From NCBI GenBank assembly GCA_021234155.1, contig JAJEKV010000114.1, forward strand, positions 2,588,955 to 2,652,954: a DNA stretch of 64,000 nt, read 5' to 3'. This DNA is from Isoetes taiwanensis (Eukaryota; Streptophyta; Lycopodiopsida; Isoetales; Isoetaceae). A program made the translations under genes and the position numbers. Shown here piece by piece: positions 22,173-34,649 of the stretch. The notes below the pieces were generated by a model. It saw nothing but the letters and a program-made list of their open reading frames with translations, did not search any database and had not been told where the DNA came from. Every line of letters begins with the position of its first letter. Position 1 is the stretch's first letter.

Positions 22173-23907
22173 TCACGGAGTTGTTCTCTTCGCGGTTGTT
22201 CTTTGAATCTCGATCCTTGATGCAAGTCCAGCGTGCAAGTCATCGGCTTCGCCTTGCCTTGCCTCACCTAGTTGGTTCTCCATCGAGCTTCCAATCTTCC
22301 TTCTTTGATCCCCTCGATCACTGGCTTGGGCGTTGTCACGTTCCTCGGTGCTATCCGAATCTTCTTGTCTTGAGGTATCCTCAGGTGGTTTTGATTGTGC
22401 CCGTGGGTTTGATCCTCTGTTGCCTCTAGGAAGCTCGTGGAAGAAGTGGGTTGCTAACACTTCTCCAGCTTTCGGTTCCCGACCTTTGTCCCTCTATGCA
22501 TGTCGGTCTCTGTCAAGTAAAGCTTCATGGCTGTCCTCCTAATGGCTATATTGTCGGGTGATGGATCCTTATATCTCTAGCGACTTGACCCTTGAGTTGA
22601 AGAAGTACCTGCCTTAGATATACTCTTGTGGTTGAATAGCCTAGCTATTATCTTGAACTCTCTTTTTGCGAAGGTGCTTGATTTACTATCCTTGTTCGTA
22701 AAGGTCGAATTAGTGCTTCTACCTTGGGCGTTTGATGTCCCTCCGGTGAGATATGATCAATCTTCTTCTCTTCTAATTCTTTGGTAGGAGTATCGTGAAG
22801 CCATCACCCTAGTTGTTGGAGGCATATCTCCTGCCGTCCTCCTATACTTGAAGTGCTCTTGTTGTCTTCCCTCTTATTCCCATCCGTTCTTGGAGTGTCT
22901 TAAACTCTTCTTACGTAGGTGGCTGCTCTTCATTCATCATGCCAAATGATGGTCTTTGTAAACCCCGATATCGGAGATTGTGTGTCACATTGTGCAAGTG
23001 GGCATTTCCCTTACCTCCACGGAAATTCATCAATTTCTTGGTCGATGAAGTCATCCAAATTAAGACAAGGCGGAGGTGGAGAACATTACCGTCGATCACG
23101 ATAGTACAGGTTAGTCCCCGCGATTTGGGAAGGTTTTTATATCGTTTAGAATCAAATATTCTGCCCCCGACTATGATCGGCGCTAGGCTTGTTATTCCAA
23201 CCCGATTGCTTGTGTGATTCTAGGTGTGCTCTGTCGGCTTTGAAATGGGCGACATCTTGTTACGCTTCTCGGCGTTCTTTAAGGGTCCACCTCCATTTCT
23301 TCTTAGCCTTCATCCTCGAACGAGCCCTCCCTTATCGTGGATGATTTAGATTTGGACTGCTCATACTCAGCGATAGTTGCTCGTCTGCTTTGCCGAGTCT
23401 AAGGGGTGTGTAATCTCTAGTGGTTTGGATTGACGGCTCTCCTACCATGGTTTGGGCCATATAGAATAAGTATAGTGATAAGGGCTGCGTTGTAAAGAAG
23501 AAGAATCTCTTTTATTATGCTTCGAGGTCATGTAATTGGGTAGGCGCTTTGGTCCCATTCTGCGGCAATTTAGCAATGTTGGGTTTATGACTTAGAACAT
23601 TTTGCAAGACATCTTTGGTACAAAGTACCCTATGCATGGGGGTATTTCTTGCAAGTTGGGAGCTACTTTCTCTTGGAATTCTTGCGAGAACTTGTTTGTA
23701 TAATGGGTTTTGAATTGAGTTGCAAAGTCTAATTCTCTCCAAAACTTGGAATACTAAGCCAACATCTACGAACAACATGGGGAGAGGTATTTGTACTAGT
23801 TGATGAATGATGGCGTGGCCATGAGGATGGCGTGGTGTTGATATCGAGCAGTTTGAAGCGCTTAAGGAGGCTTGGAAAGTCGCCTTTGGGAGGCGAGAAA
23901 AGTTCAT
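22173..23907 (-). pseudogene. Gag-like remnants of the LTR element
   Basis: Minus-strand frames are highly charged and polar: 22173-22460 has EDTSRQEDSDSTEERDNAQA, and 22911-23099 and 23515-23907 are similar. Their position after the 5' LTR and their composition suit a decayed gag, but no zinc knuckle, protease or polymerase motif was found. Low confidence. Confidence 0.3.
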
Positions 23908-24299
23908 AGGTGTCGCTTGGGGTGTATGAGGGGTATTTATAAGAGTTTTCTAACCTAAAATTTTAGGGTTCCTCAAACTTTTGACATTTTGAGGTGAATA
24001 TTAATGTTTCTAGGTTAATTGAGAGCTAAAAAATGGATTCTCTAGAGTTTTGGGGTTCTAATGCAACAAATTTTGGCTGATTTGGGTATGTCTAGCACAA
24101 GTTATGGACCTTGAAGGTTTGGGACCCTCTAAGCATCGCGAGAAGGGTGTTAGGTTGGGACCTAATTTTTAGGCCTAGGCGCACTCTTGGAGGTGTTGGC
24201 CTATCTATGCCTAATGGGTGCCAAGAACAAGATTAAAGGCGTGAATTCCTACTTATTTTCTTCTCAACCCAAGTTTCTTTGCTTACTTACCGTTTGGAG

Positions 24300-24645
24300 T
24301 GTTGAAATGGGGTTCTTGGCATGCACCTTGCTGCAGTACTAACCATGGCTGCGGATGCAACAAGGCTGCCACAAATGCTCAAGAATGACAAAACAAAGGG
24401 GAGGAAACTCCAAGAACACAAACAGGGCACAAATGCCAAGAAATGAACAAAGTGGATCATATTGCCAAAATGAGGCTCCCAAAGCGTGAGCTAAAACCTA
24501 AACAATGAGGGAAATGCTCTCTCTATATAGTGAGCAAACCTAACCTATATGATGACAACATGTGGCCATGTTGCCATCCAACATCTATGATGACATGTGG
24601 CCTATGCGGATAGCGTCTATATGACTTATCCCCAAGGGGCTAACA
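24300..24645 (-). repeat. LTR (3' LTR of the 24.3-27.65 kb element)
   Basis: Direct repeat of 27309-27649, bounded by TGTTG and AACA with the TGGAG duplication outside. It contains the phrase 'gaggaaactccaagaacaca', identical in the partner. Confidence 0.8.
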
Positions 24646-27308
24646 CTCCCCACCAAACCTCACTATATGCAAACCTTTTATAATATTAGGTTTGACATGT
24701 TTACAAAACGGAGGGAAGTAACAAAAATATTTGCCAAAAGTCTTCTTCAAGGTGTTGGTGGTGTAATTGGTCAAAAAATGTTGATGCCCGTGTAGATCAC
24801 ATAGGGGCAATAAATAATGATGGCCATCTTATATCATGGGGAAGGCAATTGTAACCAATAGTGGCAAAATACAACTTAAAATAATGATAGAGGGTCTTCA
24901 AAATGTAAGACCAAATATCAACCGGGCGTGACTCGTGTAAGGATGGCCGTGGGTGAAGTGAGAAAAAACTTGCAAGGGTTCAAAGCGTGGCCCTTAAGTG
25001 TTGCTAAAAAAAGTATTTCAAAGTGTGAACTGCGGGCTATGGGCCCATGCTTGCAACAAGGGGCCCTTGGTTTGGCATGACCAAAAAAAGCCGCCAAAGT
25101 GTAGCTAGGTGGGTGGGCTGGAAAAAGTTCGTTTGGGAGTTCGCGTGGGCCAAATGTGTCAGAGTGTTAGAGTATGCACATAACAAAAATAGTGGGGCGT
25201 GGGTTTTAACAAGGCCCGTGGTTGGTGTGACAAACATGTCGTGTGATGTTTGGCGTGGGTAAAATGACTAGCGTGCATGCATTCTAATGCTCCAGGTGTG
25301 CGTGAGTGGCTATGGGCAAATGATTTTCAAGCGTTTAGTGAGTAAGATTTCAAGTACCTCTGTAATTGGCAGGTGGGTAAGATTTGGAAAAATTGCAAAG
25401 TGGTCAGCGTCTTGAGGATGGCCCGTGGTTTGGGGAAAATAAGTGTTGACCAAATAAGTTGTTCTAGCGGTTTTGTTCTTTGGTTCGTGATGAAAGATGT
25501 TTGGTGGGCGTTGCATGAACTTCATCGTGAAAGTGTATGCCCTAAAATGTAAGTGGTCACGGGCCATAGAGCATGACCCAAATCTTAGCGAAAGTGAACA
25601 AAAATTGCCCTAAAATCTTTTACTCTGTTTGCGTCTTCTTGTCTTTTTAACAAAACAAAAATGGGTGCACTTTCGGTTTTGTATCCTCGATTTTGTTGAT
25701 GTCTTTGAAGATCTCGTGGCCGGATTGGTGTCGAATGGCCCCTAGCGTCTTGAAATAAAGTTCGATTGTTTTTAGTTTTGAATCTTGGCATCCCGGTCAC
25801 GAATAGGCGGATTTGAAAAAATAATGGCTATTGGGTTCTTTGGATGAAGAATGGCGGCGATCTGGAGACTATTGGGCGGTTTTTGCTTGGAAAATGAGTT
25901 TGGATGGTAGATATTTGCATGATTACGCACAAGGGCGCTCTGATTTCTTTGAGCAACAGGTTAGTTGCTATATTTCTTGGATTAAGGTTGCAAATGGTGG
26001 CGGATTTCTTTATGTCCCTGGTGCCGGTGGTTGGATTTGAAGGCGTCTTCTCTGCTAGTGGGATGTTTGTGCTTCTTGCTTCGCGGTGAAAACAACATCG
26101 ATTCTTGAAAATACTAGATCCGAGACATCGAATCGAGGCATACCCATGTTAATCTTTGTGCTTGTTTCTTTTTGTCATGCGATGCAGGTGTTTGTTGTTG
26201 CGAGATGAGTCGACTTGATTCATTTGTTTCAGATGTTGCTTTTGAACCAATGGCCCGGCGTCAAATGTCTGTGAGATCTTTGCTTGCTTGAAAAATAAGC
26301 TTCTTCTTTGTTTTCTTTTGTTGTGTGCTTGAGCGAGAGGAAGGGGGCTAGCCCAAGGTCTTTGCCCTCTAAAAAACTTATCTGAAATGTTGTGTTGATT
26401 TGATTGTTGTAAAGCTTTTTTGAGATAGATTCGACCCGAGTCTTGAGGATGTTCTTGCCCGGTCGATTGGAGTTATTCTTTGCGGCCTCTATAGGCTTGA
26501 TTTATGAGGAATGGGGCTAGATTCAAGTCAGCCCTCTTGAAAATTGTGAACAAGAACTTCAGACAATCTCGGCTGTAGATTGTTGTCCGATGTGTTGATA
26601 ATTTGTTGTTGCCTTCATTTGAAGGCCTTGAGCTGAACTTTCTTGAAGATGATTGTTGAAGAGTGTTGAAAAAATTTGTAACAAGAGTAACAAGAGTGCC
26701 AATCTTTGGCACGCTGGATTGGCTGATTGTATGATAACCCATGGTTTGGGCCATATGAATAAATTACAATGAATGCGAGAGGATATTTTTGAAAATTTTA
26801 AACAAAACAGCAAAGCGTCCGGTCGGTCTATTTAAAAAAATTTAGCAATGAGGGCAAAGAAAAAAGCATGATATTTTTGGCGGTTTTTGGCAAAACGTCA
26901 CCCTATGCATGGGTAATGGGGACGAAAAAAGCTTGTGGCCGATTTTTCGAAAATTTTTCAAGAATGAAGTCTTTGTCACCACTCAAAATGCCGAAACTTG
27001 GTGCTGTGCAACATCGCGCAATTGAAGAACGAGTTTTGGCTTGACTTTTGAACAAGATTGATTGGATGGTGGCTTATCATGCCTGGACGATTTGAAAGAC
27101 AAGGGCCTCGACAACGGGCTGGTTGGGCTTAATGAATGCGGCAAAGGCCTCCAGACAATTCAACTGGTTGGGCAAGGGGAAAAAGAGTTTAGAGTTTTGT
27201 ACACAAAGTTTTCAAAGATCAAGAACCATGAGAGCATGAAGACAAGCGGGATAATGTGAAAGGATCAAGAAATTCTTGGCTTAACCGCATCGGGCGGGCG
27301 CCCGATCG

Positions 27309-27649
27309 TGTTGAAATATGGGGTTCTTTATGCACCTTAAATTTTTGGACCATTTGCCGGGATGCAACAAAGGCTGCACAAATGCTCAAGAATGACAAAA
27401 ACAAGGGGAGGAAACTCCAAGAACACAAACAGGGCACAAATGCCAAGAAATGAACAAAAGTGGATCATATTGCCAAAATGAGGTGTTGGCCAAAGCGTGA
27501 GCTAAAAACCTAAACAATGAGGCTCTCTCTATATAGTGAGCAAACCCTAACCCTATATGATGACAACATGTGGCCGTGTGCCACTAACATCTATGATGAC
27601 ATGTGGCCTATGCCACTAACGTCTATGACTTAGCCCAAGGGGGCTAACA
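27309..27649 (-). repeat. LTR (5' LTR of the 24.3-27.65 kb element)
   Basis: Direct repeat of 24300-24645. Immediately left is a GC-rich palindromic stretch (tcgggcgggcgcccga) where the primer site should be. It does not match initiator Met. Confidence 0.8.
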
Positions 27650-28391
27650 TGGAGAGGTCAAGGGCATCAAGGCCCGATTGGCTGGACCCCTAAGAGTCTT
27701 GAGGAGGGGTTGGGGTTGGAACCTAAATTGTTTTTACTGGCACCCTTAGAGGTGTTGGCCAAAATTAGACATTTGCTCCTTAACTACTCCAATGCACGTT
27801 TAAACAACTATGTATCCTTTTTATTCAAAATTTTCATACATTACATATAAGCATGTTAGTTACAAAAGTAGCTTCTATTCTATTTATCCGTCCTCTTGAT
27901 GTATTTGGCCAGTCTCATGTCCTTTGGCTGAAGCGTGACTTTTGCATGGACCGTGCATGCGGTGAATCTTGAAGTGTTGCACGGCCTCCATTTTCGCTTC
28001 TTGTAAAAGCGAGTAACATGTCGTTGGTTTTTCGCTTGTCCGGTCGAAATCCCACAAAATCCCACACAAATCTCGGAATAAAACTGAACGGGGATAGATA
28101 AGAAACCGTGAATTCCGTTGGAAGTGTCGGTTTTCATAAAAACTTTCCCAAATCTTGAATTTTGGGATCTTCTCTTGGGCTTACGTGGGGGTAGGAAGCT
28201 TCGGTGGGGGTTTTCATTTTGGAGTGTCTCATGTGTTGGTAGCCCCTCCTTCAATATATTTTACCTTGTGTGCCTCTGTAATAGGCACGCCTTTTCGGTG
28301 TGCATCCTCTTATAATACCTGGGGTATAGTTCGCTAACTCTTTACGGTTACCTCCTCGGGCCCTAAAGTGTATGATTCTCTGGCCATTTTG

Positions 28392-29068
28392 TTAGCCTTC
28401 TTTGTGGGCCGCTTTATGCGCATCTAGCTTCCTCGCTTCTTGCCATTCTTGGCGGTGGAGGCATTGGCGGGGTAGTTCAATGCAGGGTCTGCGGGTCTTG
28501 GGCTGGGGTTTGGCCCTTCTCTTGGGGTTCATCGTCGCCCGGGATAAGCTGTTCTTGTTCTTCTCATGGGATTCTCCTGTTCCTACAAGTACTTCTTCCA
28601 GAAGTTCAAGGCGTCCCTCGAATCTTCGGCGGCGATGGAGGTTGTTGAGTGGCCGGGTGGATTCACCGATGGCGATGTCGGCCGAGCTCCTCCTCTTCTT
28701 CCAGCGAGGGGCTCGTGCATCATCACCCTTTGCCTTTCTGTGTGGTGTTCTTCCCTGCTCTTCGCGTTCCACTTCGGCGCCATTGGTCTTCTTGGCCTCC
28801 TCGGGCGCTTCATGCTTTCTTCCTTGCCCTCTCCTCTCTCCTCTTTGCTTTTTTCCTCTTTCCTCTTTGCCTTCTCTTCTTTCCTCTTGGTCTTCTCTTC
28901 TTTCTTCGCCTCTTCTCTAGATTTTTGGTAGTATCTAGGTCTCTCTCCATGTCGGCCTTGGTTTCTTTTGGCATCTTTGAGTTTTACGCTTTCGGCGGCG
29001 GGCTTGTATTTGGGCTTATCATCGTTACTTACCTTAGGGCGGTTTGCTTCGTCCTAGCCATTGTTTGA
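28392..29068 (-). pseudogene. Charged Lys/Glu/Arg-rich coding remnant
   Basis: On the minus strand the purine-rich stretch reads as Lys/Glu/Arg repeats (EEKTKRKEEKAKRKEEKSKE) followed by RPRRPRRPMAPKWNAKSREE. The plus-strand frames of 172 and 139 codons over the same bases are Ser/Leu/Pro-rich complements and less plausible. Position near the 5' side of the large LTR element suggests a gag-type or extra ORF product, frameshifted. No domain recognised. Confidence 0.3.
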
Positions 29069-30040
29069 CAGAGTTGATTTGGATCCAGAGCGCGGGAAGA
29101 TGCTTTCTTTGGGACAAGTTTCGTGGGACAAGCGTGGAAACCCTAAAAATGAGGTCTAAGTCCACTTAATTTATAGGGTTAAATTTTAGGGTTTGGCCTA
29201 GGTGCTTATTTTCTTGGTTTGTTGGTGAAATCCTCCATCTCCCGAATCGAAGCTGGGTCTTCTTCAACTATTTTTTCCTCGAACCCTTCTAAGCATGCGC
29301 GAGGAGCGTGTTAGGTCCAGACCTAACTATGCCCTGTTGCATCCTTAGAGGTGTTGACCTCTTTTTGCTTTAAACTTATCCAATTTAAACAAATTAACAT
29401 GCGTTTCCCACTAATTTAAGCATTCTAAGCAAGATTCTATCATTACTTTTACACTTTGAGAAAGTTTAGGCAAATTCGAGGTCACTTTTAGGGGACCCCT
29501 CTAAGCGTCTTTAGAAGAAGGGTATTAGGTCATGACCAATTATATACTGGCGCACCCCTTAGAGGTGTTGCTTCAAAATGACTTTTACTTAATGTTTTTC
29601 TCGTGGTTTTAACATACAGATTTAGCTAATTCGAAAGCTTTTTAAATGGGATTTCATTTTTATTTTACCATTTGGGGCTCCTAAGGCCAAGTTCTAGGGC
29701 TCATATGGGGTGACCCCTCTAAGAGTCTTGAGAGACCAATTAGATATGGACCTAACATGCTCCCGGGCGCACCCTTTGGAGGTGTCGGCAAAAAGTGACT
29801 AAAATTTATTAGGCTTTCCTAGAAAACTTTTCTCCTGTCTATTTCATCTTAATTATGTTCTCTAATTATCCTAATTCTAGATACTTTACTAACTCTACCA
29901 GGGAAAGAAAAAATTTTCCCACTACTCGAGGTTCGTGCTTGGGCTTTTATCTCCAAGACCTGAATGTCTAGATTAGTTAGTTCCTATAGGATTACGGCCG
30001 CTTTCGATCCTCGATTCGCCAAGATCGAAGCTCGATACCA

Positions 30041-31204
30041 TTGACGACCCCAGCTCATAACGATGCCCCGATCAGATACAAACCGGAGATCATCCTCAAA
30101 CCAAGATGTCGCCGTGACATGAGGCCGCCCACCTAACATCCGGGCCCCTTGATGGTGGCCAAGAGCCGACGGGGGAAGAATGGACGTGTCATTCATCCCG
30201 TCTCCCCCGAGATCGTCCTAGCTGCGGAAGTGTAAGCAAACATGAGCACATGACAACAACAATAACATACCCACCTTGAAGGGTGGTCCACCATATCACG
30301 TAGAAGCTGCAACAACACACAAGAACATCAACATAACATGGGAGATCCTACCCTGTGCTCTCATCATGGGGAAAGACTCCGGCTTGGGTCTCTCGATAAC
30401 AATGCATTTAATTCATGGCAAATGGATTTGGCCGGCATAGGAACATGGCCATTGGGTAGTCCACTCCATCCGCCCCTCCCGTGCATACTTTGCGCATAGG
30501 CCGGGAAAAGTATTGGAGCCCCATCGTAGCCTGCCGGGTTCATAGCCAAGGGGCTAATATCGGGTTGCATCTCCCCGCCCGATGAGGTGGGGGAGATCAC
30601 CCTCCGTATGTTCATGCCAATCACAAAGTGAAGCTAGAGAGCCACCGCCAGATATTTAATTTTGAACCCCCTAGAAGATGACGATCACCCAAGAGGTGTC
30701 GAGCCCATACCCTGCCCTCACGCAGATTGCTGTGGCATTAGGCCTAGCCCACAATGTTCCCCGGCCGCCGCCACGCACTGCAGGGATCAACGTGATCGGA
30801 CAAGCCCTTCCTTGTTAGCCGGTCTAGCTCGCCACCCACAAATGAGGCGGGCTCTTATGCCGTGCCGCATTAATTAGGAATTAATGGGCTAAAACTAGGA
30901 TCATCCATCTACTTGGGCTCGGGTCTCTACCCCCTTCCCAATACACAAGAGTGGCGATAGAATGTCAAAACATCAACACAACGGAACCGAAATAATAGAA
31001 TACATCTATTCTAATCTACCTAATCATACATGGTTAGGTTCCTTTGTTAGTGTTTATCATTCTTAGGCTGTAGGGGTCGCCTATAGCTAAGAATGAATAC
31101 TAATCCTATGGAATGAGGGCTGAAAACTCGGATCTAACTATCGGATTAACCACTAACCCGCTTCTTGGCTGGCTCCCACGGGTGAAAGCATGTTAGCCTA
31201 CATA
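30041..31204 (-). repeat. LTR-like repeat (5' LTR), right copy, without the short SINE
   Basis: Partner of 13005-14727 with shared blocks throughout. It provides the empty site for the SINE at 13223-13302 and ends at CTACA before taaaa. It lacks about 0.5 kb present at the right end of the left copy. The primer-site-like GCTCGATACCA lies at 30030-30040. Confidence 0.5.
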
Positions 31205-31879
31205 AAAAATTACCAAAAGGTACTTTTACGCCGGACGGCAAGTACATAATTGTATTTTAAAGTACCTAGACTACAAGATTGACTAAAAGAAATTGTGTTA
31301 TGTTCAAGAGTAATAGTACATACATGTTGTAAGGTACTTTGTGATGTCAAGAAGATGTTAAGAACTCAAATATATCATCATCTTTGGCTAGTATTTTCCG
31401 TAGTTTCAAAACATGTAGGCCCTAACATGGTTTATGCCCTTAAAGCGTCCATGTCACTGGATTTTAGAGCTGGGCGGTTTTTGGATCGTTGCAACCTAAG
31501 GCGATTCTGCGCTACTCTTTTAGCGCCAATCTTTGCTCCAATCCGACCTATGGTTGGAACCCGAAAGGGTTTCCCTTTTAGGTTTATGCCCCTTTATCCC
31601 CACGAATTTTAGGGCTGGGCCCTTTTGGTCAATGGGCTATTGCCACATGGCAAAAGATATTATATTCACATGTGGCCTTAACATGCAATATAATGGTTCA
31701 CAAGGTCGTACCCAGGGTACTACCCCTTTTACATTTGCCGCCGTGTACATGTCATCCGAGTCGACATGTACCAGTGACGGTCAAGATAATATACGTGTAT
31801 TCATACCATATGTTATGCCGAACGCCACGATCGTTCATCTTCCCCGAATCATACGCCACCACACGCTCTTCCCGCGTAT

Positions 31880-34620
31880 GAGCACCGCACTGTGGCTATC
31901 TTATTTGCATCCTGCCGCCACCAACTTGTCTTTCTCTCGGTCCGTAGGGTTAAGACGGGGTGGTTGTTAAAGCTTCCTTCAACAATTCAAACCCCCGGGC
32001 TTTCTTGTGCCAATGATCCGCCCAATCTTTCACCTTTTCCTCCCTCACAAGTCCAATTTAGCGGGTTGCTATCTTTGCGCGGTTCTTCACAAACTTCCTA
32101 TAGTACCTGCTAGGCCAAGAAAACTTTCGACCTCATGGACATTCTTCTGGTGCTTTGAATCAATCATCTGCTTCAATCTTGGCGGGATCCGTCGAAATTC
32201 CTTCACATTGAGATCACATGCCCCGTGTATTCCACCTTCTCCGCTATGGTAAGTGGCACTTCGACAACTTACATGCATAACCGGTGCCTTCTCAACTTCT
32301 CGAGCACCCTCCTTAGGTGTTGTATGCGTGTTCTTCAAGAAGTCCGCTATACACCAAAATGTCATCAAAGAATACTATTACAAAGGTGTCCAAGAACTCC
32401 CTAAAGATGTCGTTCATGAGCCTCATGAATGTAGCTGGGGCTTGATAAGTCAAGGGCATTACCGTGAACTCATAATGTCCATACCGCGTTCGAAGACGGT
32501 TTTATGGATGTCTTCCTCCTTTATTTGGATCTGATGATAGGCGACCTTAAGTCAATTTTGGAGAAGACTTTTGCCCCTTGAGCTGATCCATCAAGTCGTC
32601 CGACCGGGAGCGATACTTGTTCTTGATGGTGTGCTTATTCAACCGCCTATAATCTATGCACATCCTCAAGCTGCCATCCTTCTTCTTGACAAAAAAATGG
32701 GTGCCCCAAATGGTGAGACGCTAGGTCTAATGAAGCCTAGGTCGAGCAACTCCTGACTTGCTTCTTTAGCTCTTCGCCTCAAGGCCGTCATTCTCAGTAT
32801 GGAGCCTTGCTTGTCGGCCGTTCTCGGTTCGAGTGCTATCTCACACTCGACTCCCTCGTAAGGAGGAGGTGCTCGATCTCATCCGGGGAAGAGATCGTGG
32901 AACTCCGTGATCAACTTAGCTATTTGCTTGGGCAACTTGTCGAAAGCACCTTATTTTCCTTGCCTTCTTTCGCCCGGGCTCTTCGATCTCAAGCTTGAAG
33001 ATATATGCTACCTGCCGCTCTTGATGCACCGACAACCGCTTAGAAGACATACACTACATGATGGGAACAACTTTTACGGATCTCAATGATCTTGCCGCCG
33101 GGCGTTGTGAGGGTCACCTTCCGCTTTTCCACAATCAATGATGGCCCTGCCCGGTCAAGATACTCCATTCCTATTATCAAGTCATACTTGCCGATGCCCA
33201 TTACCTCCTGCCCCATCCGGATGTTAATTCACGGCAAGTCAATGTCGAAATTAATTCTCTTGCCCGATGCCTTCTTACCTCCACTTGCTAAGACGACGGA
33301 CCAAACTTCGACTTCAATGGTTTCAACTTCAACATTTCAAACATTAAGGGGATGCAAAGTTATGGCTACTTCCCGAGTCTATCGGGACTATGAAAGACTT
33401 GGCCTTGGCCTTCCCTAACGTGGAAATTACCTTATACTAATTCTCTGCTTGTTCCAGTATCTATGGCGGCAAAAATATGACACTCACCACGAATATAGTC
33501 GCTGGCTGCCTGGGGTCGTCGTCGAGCGGAGTGTCCCATCCACCCAACTCCGCTTAGCGCCTCGCTCATGACGAAGGGATTCGTCATTTGTCCGGTGGCC
33601 TGGCTGGAAGCACCTGAAGCAAAAGCTGCTTTTCTATGCACTCCCTGCCTCTTCTCCTTGGGCATTGGTTGTAAAAAAGGACATGACTTTGCTTTGGAGT
33701 AGTTAGACCCTTCCCGCTTGTCCTTGAAGGACACGCTTCTTCTCCCCGCTTCCTTCCCATGGTTGCCACTATATGGGGCTTTAAAATTTGGACTGGCCGA
33801 CCGCTCTAGGGCTATAACTCCTCGTTGCCTTGCCTTTATCCCGGTAATCTTGTTGCCTCTACCGCTGCTCGAGGCCCCGTTCCTTTGCAAGCTTATTGCC
33901 TTGGATTACGCCCGATCATTGTCTTGGGGTTTATTGCCCTTACAAGCTTGTGTATCTCCTCATTCAATCCTTCAATATAGCTCTCCCTTTGCATGCTTTC
34001 GCTCAACTTTGGCACATAAAGCCTTAGCCTCATGAATTCCTCAGATATTTTCTCGACTGATTTGTTTCCTTGCTGCAACCCTCGTAGAACCGGGCCGCAT
34101 CATATTGGACTTGTGTTCCCTTTGGGACGAATGGGCTTTGAAGGCTTTAGCAAACTTTAACACTGCAACCATCCATGCTTAAAGCCGTGGGCCTTGGCAT
34201 ACCCTTCCACCAAATGCGTCTTGCTCCGCCAGGTTGGCTGTTGCCACCACCGCCTTTGTCCTTGTCCTTCATACCATGGGCGTTACCATACTCACTCATC
34301 TCATCGAGGTAACTACGCCTCTATGCGGCCTGTTCTCGCTGAGAATTGCTCAAGCTTCTGGCCTTCCATGTCGTTTCCCAATCTTTGAATCCACCTTCTT
34401 ACTCGTGTATCCCGAGGCTTTTGAGTCCCTTGGCCTTTCGTCTCTTTGCCTTTCGTCCCTCACGGTCACTTTTGCTCTTCCTCTTCCTCGGAGTTGGGTC
34501 GAATCCAGAGCTTGTATCGGAGGATTCCGTCTTTGGGGGACCCTCCTTCTCTTGCCGAGGTCCCGTTCTCATCTGCGACATTTCTTCCTCCGGGAGACAT
34601 TAGGCGAATGCTTCATATGG
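31880..34620 (-). pseudogene. Decayed Ty3/gypsy gag-pol
   Basis: Order on the minus strand fits a gypsy polyprotein. A basic gag N-terminus lies at 34581-34399 (TPRKRKSKSDREGRKAKRRK). Gag helices are at 34078-33893 (VEKISEEFMRLRLYVPKLSE). A knuckle-like CFRCFQPGH at about 33630 has no final Cys. Aspartic protease active site PIDSGSSHNF lies at about 33395-33365. Reverse transcriptase shows [20 protein letters not shown] and CIDYRRLN (about 32745-32640), [11 protein letters not shown] (about 32380-32350) and VESFLGLAG (about 32120), the start of the RNase H connection. Many frameshifts and stops break it. Integrase was not found. It lies directly right of the 5' LTR of the 18-kb element and is probably a separate insertion. 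The plus-strand 167-codon frame at 34234-34737 is a complement shadow. Confidence 0.75.
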
Positions 34621-34649
34621 GCTCCTTGCCGGGGTGGTCTAGGGCGGGT

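Larger units (their letters stand above)
24300..27649 (-). mobile_element. Non-autonomous LTR retrotransposon with intact target duplication
   Basis: LTRs at 24300-24645 (346 bp) and 27309-27649 (341 bp) are closely similar and bounded by TGTTGAAAT and GGCTAACA. TGGAG flanks both sides (24295-24299 and 27650-27654). Next to the left LTR is ctccccacca, a purine tract on the minus strand, so the element points left and its LTR starts TGTTAG, a Copia-like start. A TATA-like CTATATAG lies in each LTR (about 24525 and 27530). The 2.66-kb interior has no recognisable gag, protease, integrase or reverse transcriptase, so it must have moved in trans. Interior phrases at about 26740 and 26895 (catggtttgggccatat, accctatgcatggg) recur in the host element at about 23447 and 23627. 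Confidence 0.8.
24118..29790 (+). repeat. Diverged tandem repeats, about 210-bp unit, five copies
   Basis: A 75-base core (ccctctaag.gtcttgag..gggtgttaggt..gacctaa..gcgcaccc.tagaggtgttggc) recurs at about 24118, 27687, 29282, 29491 and 29709. The last three are spaced 209 and 218 bases. The first two are 214 bases apart once the 3.35-kb inserted LTR element is removed. This suggests an old tandem array in the untranslated part of the large LTR element, interrupted by the 28-29 kb coding-like segment and by the insertion. Confidence 0.6.
13005..31204 (-). mobile_element. Very large LTR retroelement (about 18 kb), coding-poor, with nested insertions
   Basis: Two related repeats in the same orientation lie at 13005-14727 and about 30041-31204. 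The left repeat is bounded by TGTTGTGG and GGAACATCA, so on the minus strand it starts TG and ends CA. Just inside it (14728-14740) is a polypyrimidine tract (tctcccccacct), a minus-strand polypurine tract. Just left of the right-hand repeat (30030-30040) is GCTCGATACCA, whose complement TGGTATCGAGC resembles the initiator-Met primer site TGGTATCAGAGC with one base missing. These place the 3' LTR left and the 5' LTR right. Flanks share ACATAAAA, possibly a target duplication. The interior has gag-like fragments but no reverse transcriptase that I recognise, so the element may be non-autonomous. The right LTR is about 0.5 kb shorter. Single-element status is inference. Confidence 0.45.

Noticed and set aside
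28402-29068. Plus-strand frames of 172 and 139 codons
   Set aside because: Ser/Leu/Pro-rich complements of a Lys/Glu-rich minus-strand remnant, with no domain.
30041-34620. The right LTR as the 3' LTR of the gypsy pol at 31.9-34.6 kb
   Set aside because: A primer-site-like sequence lies on the left of this LTR and no purine tract lies on its right, so it fits better as the 5' LTR of the element to the left.
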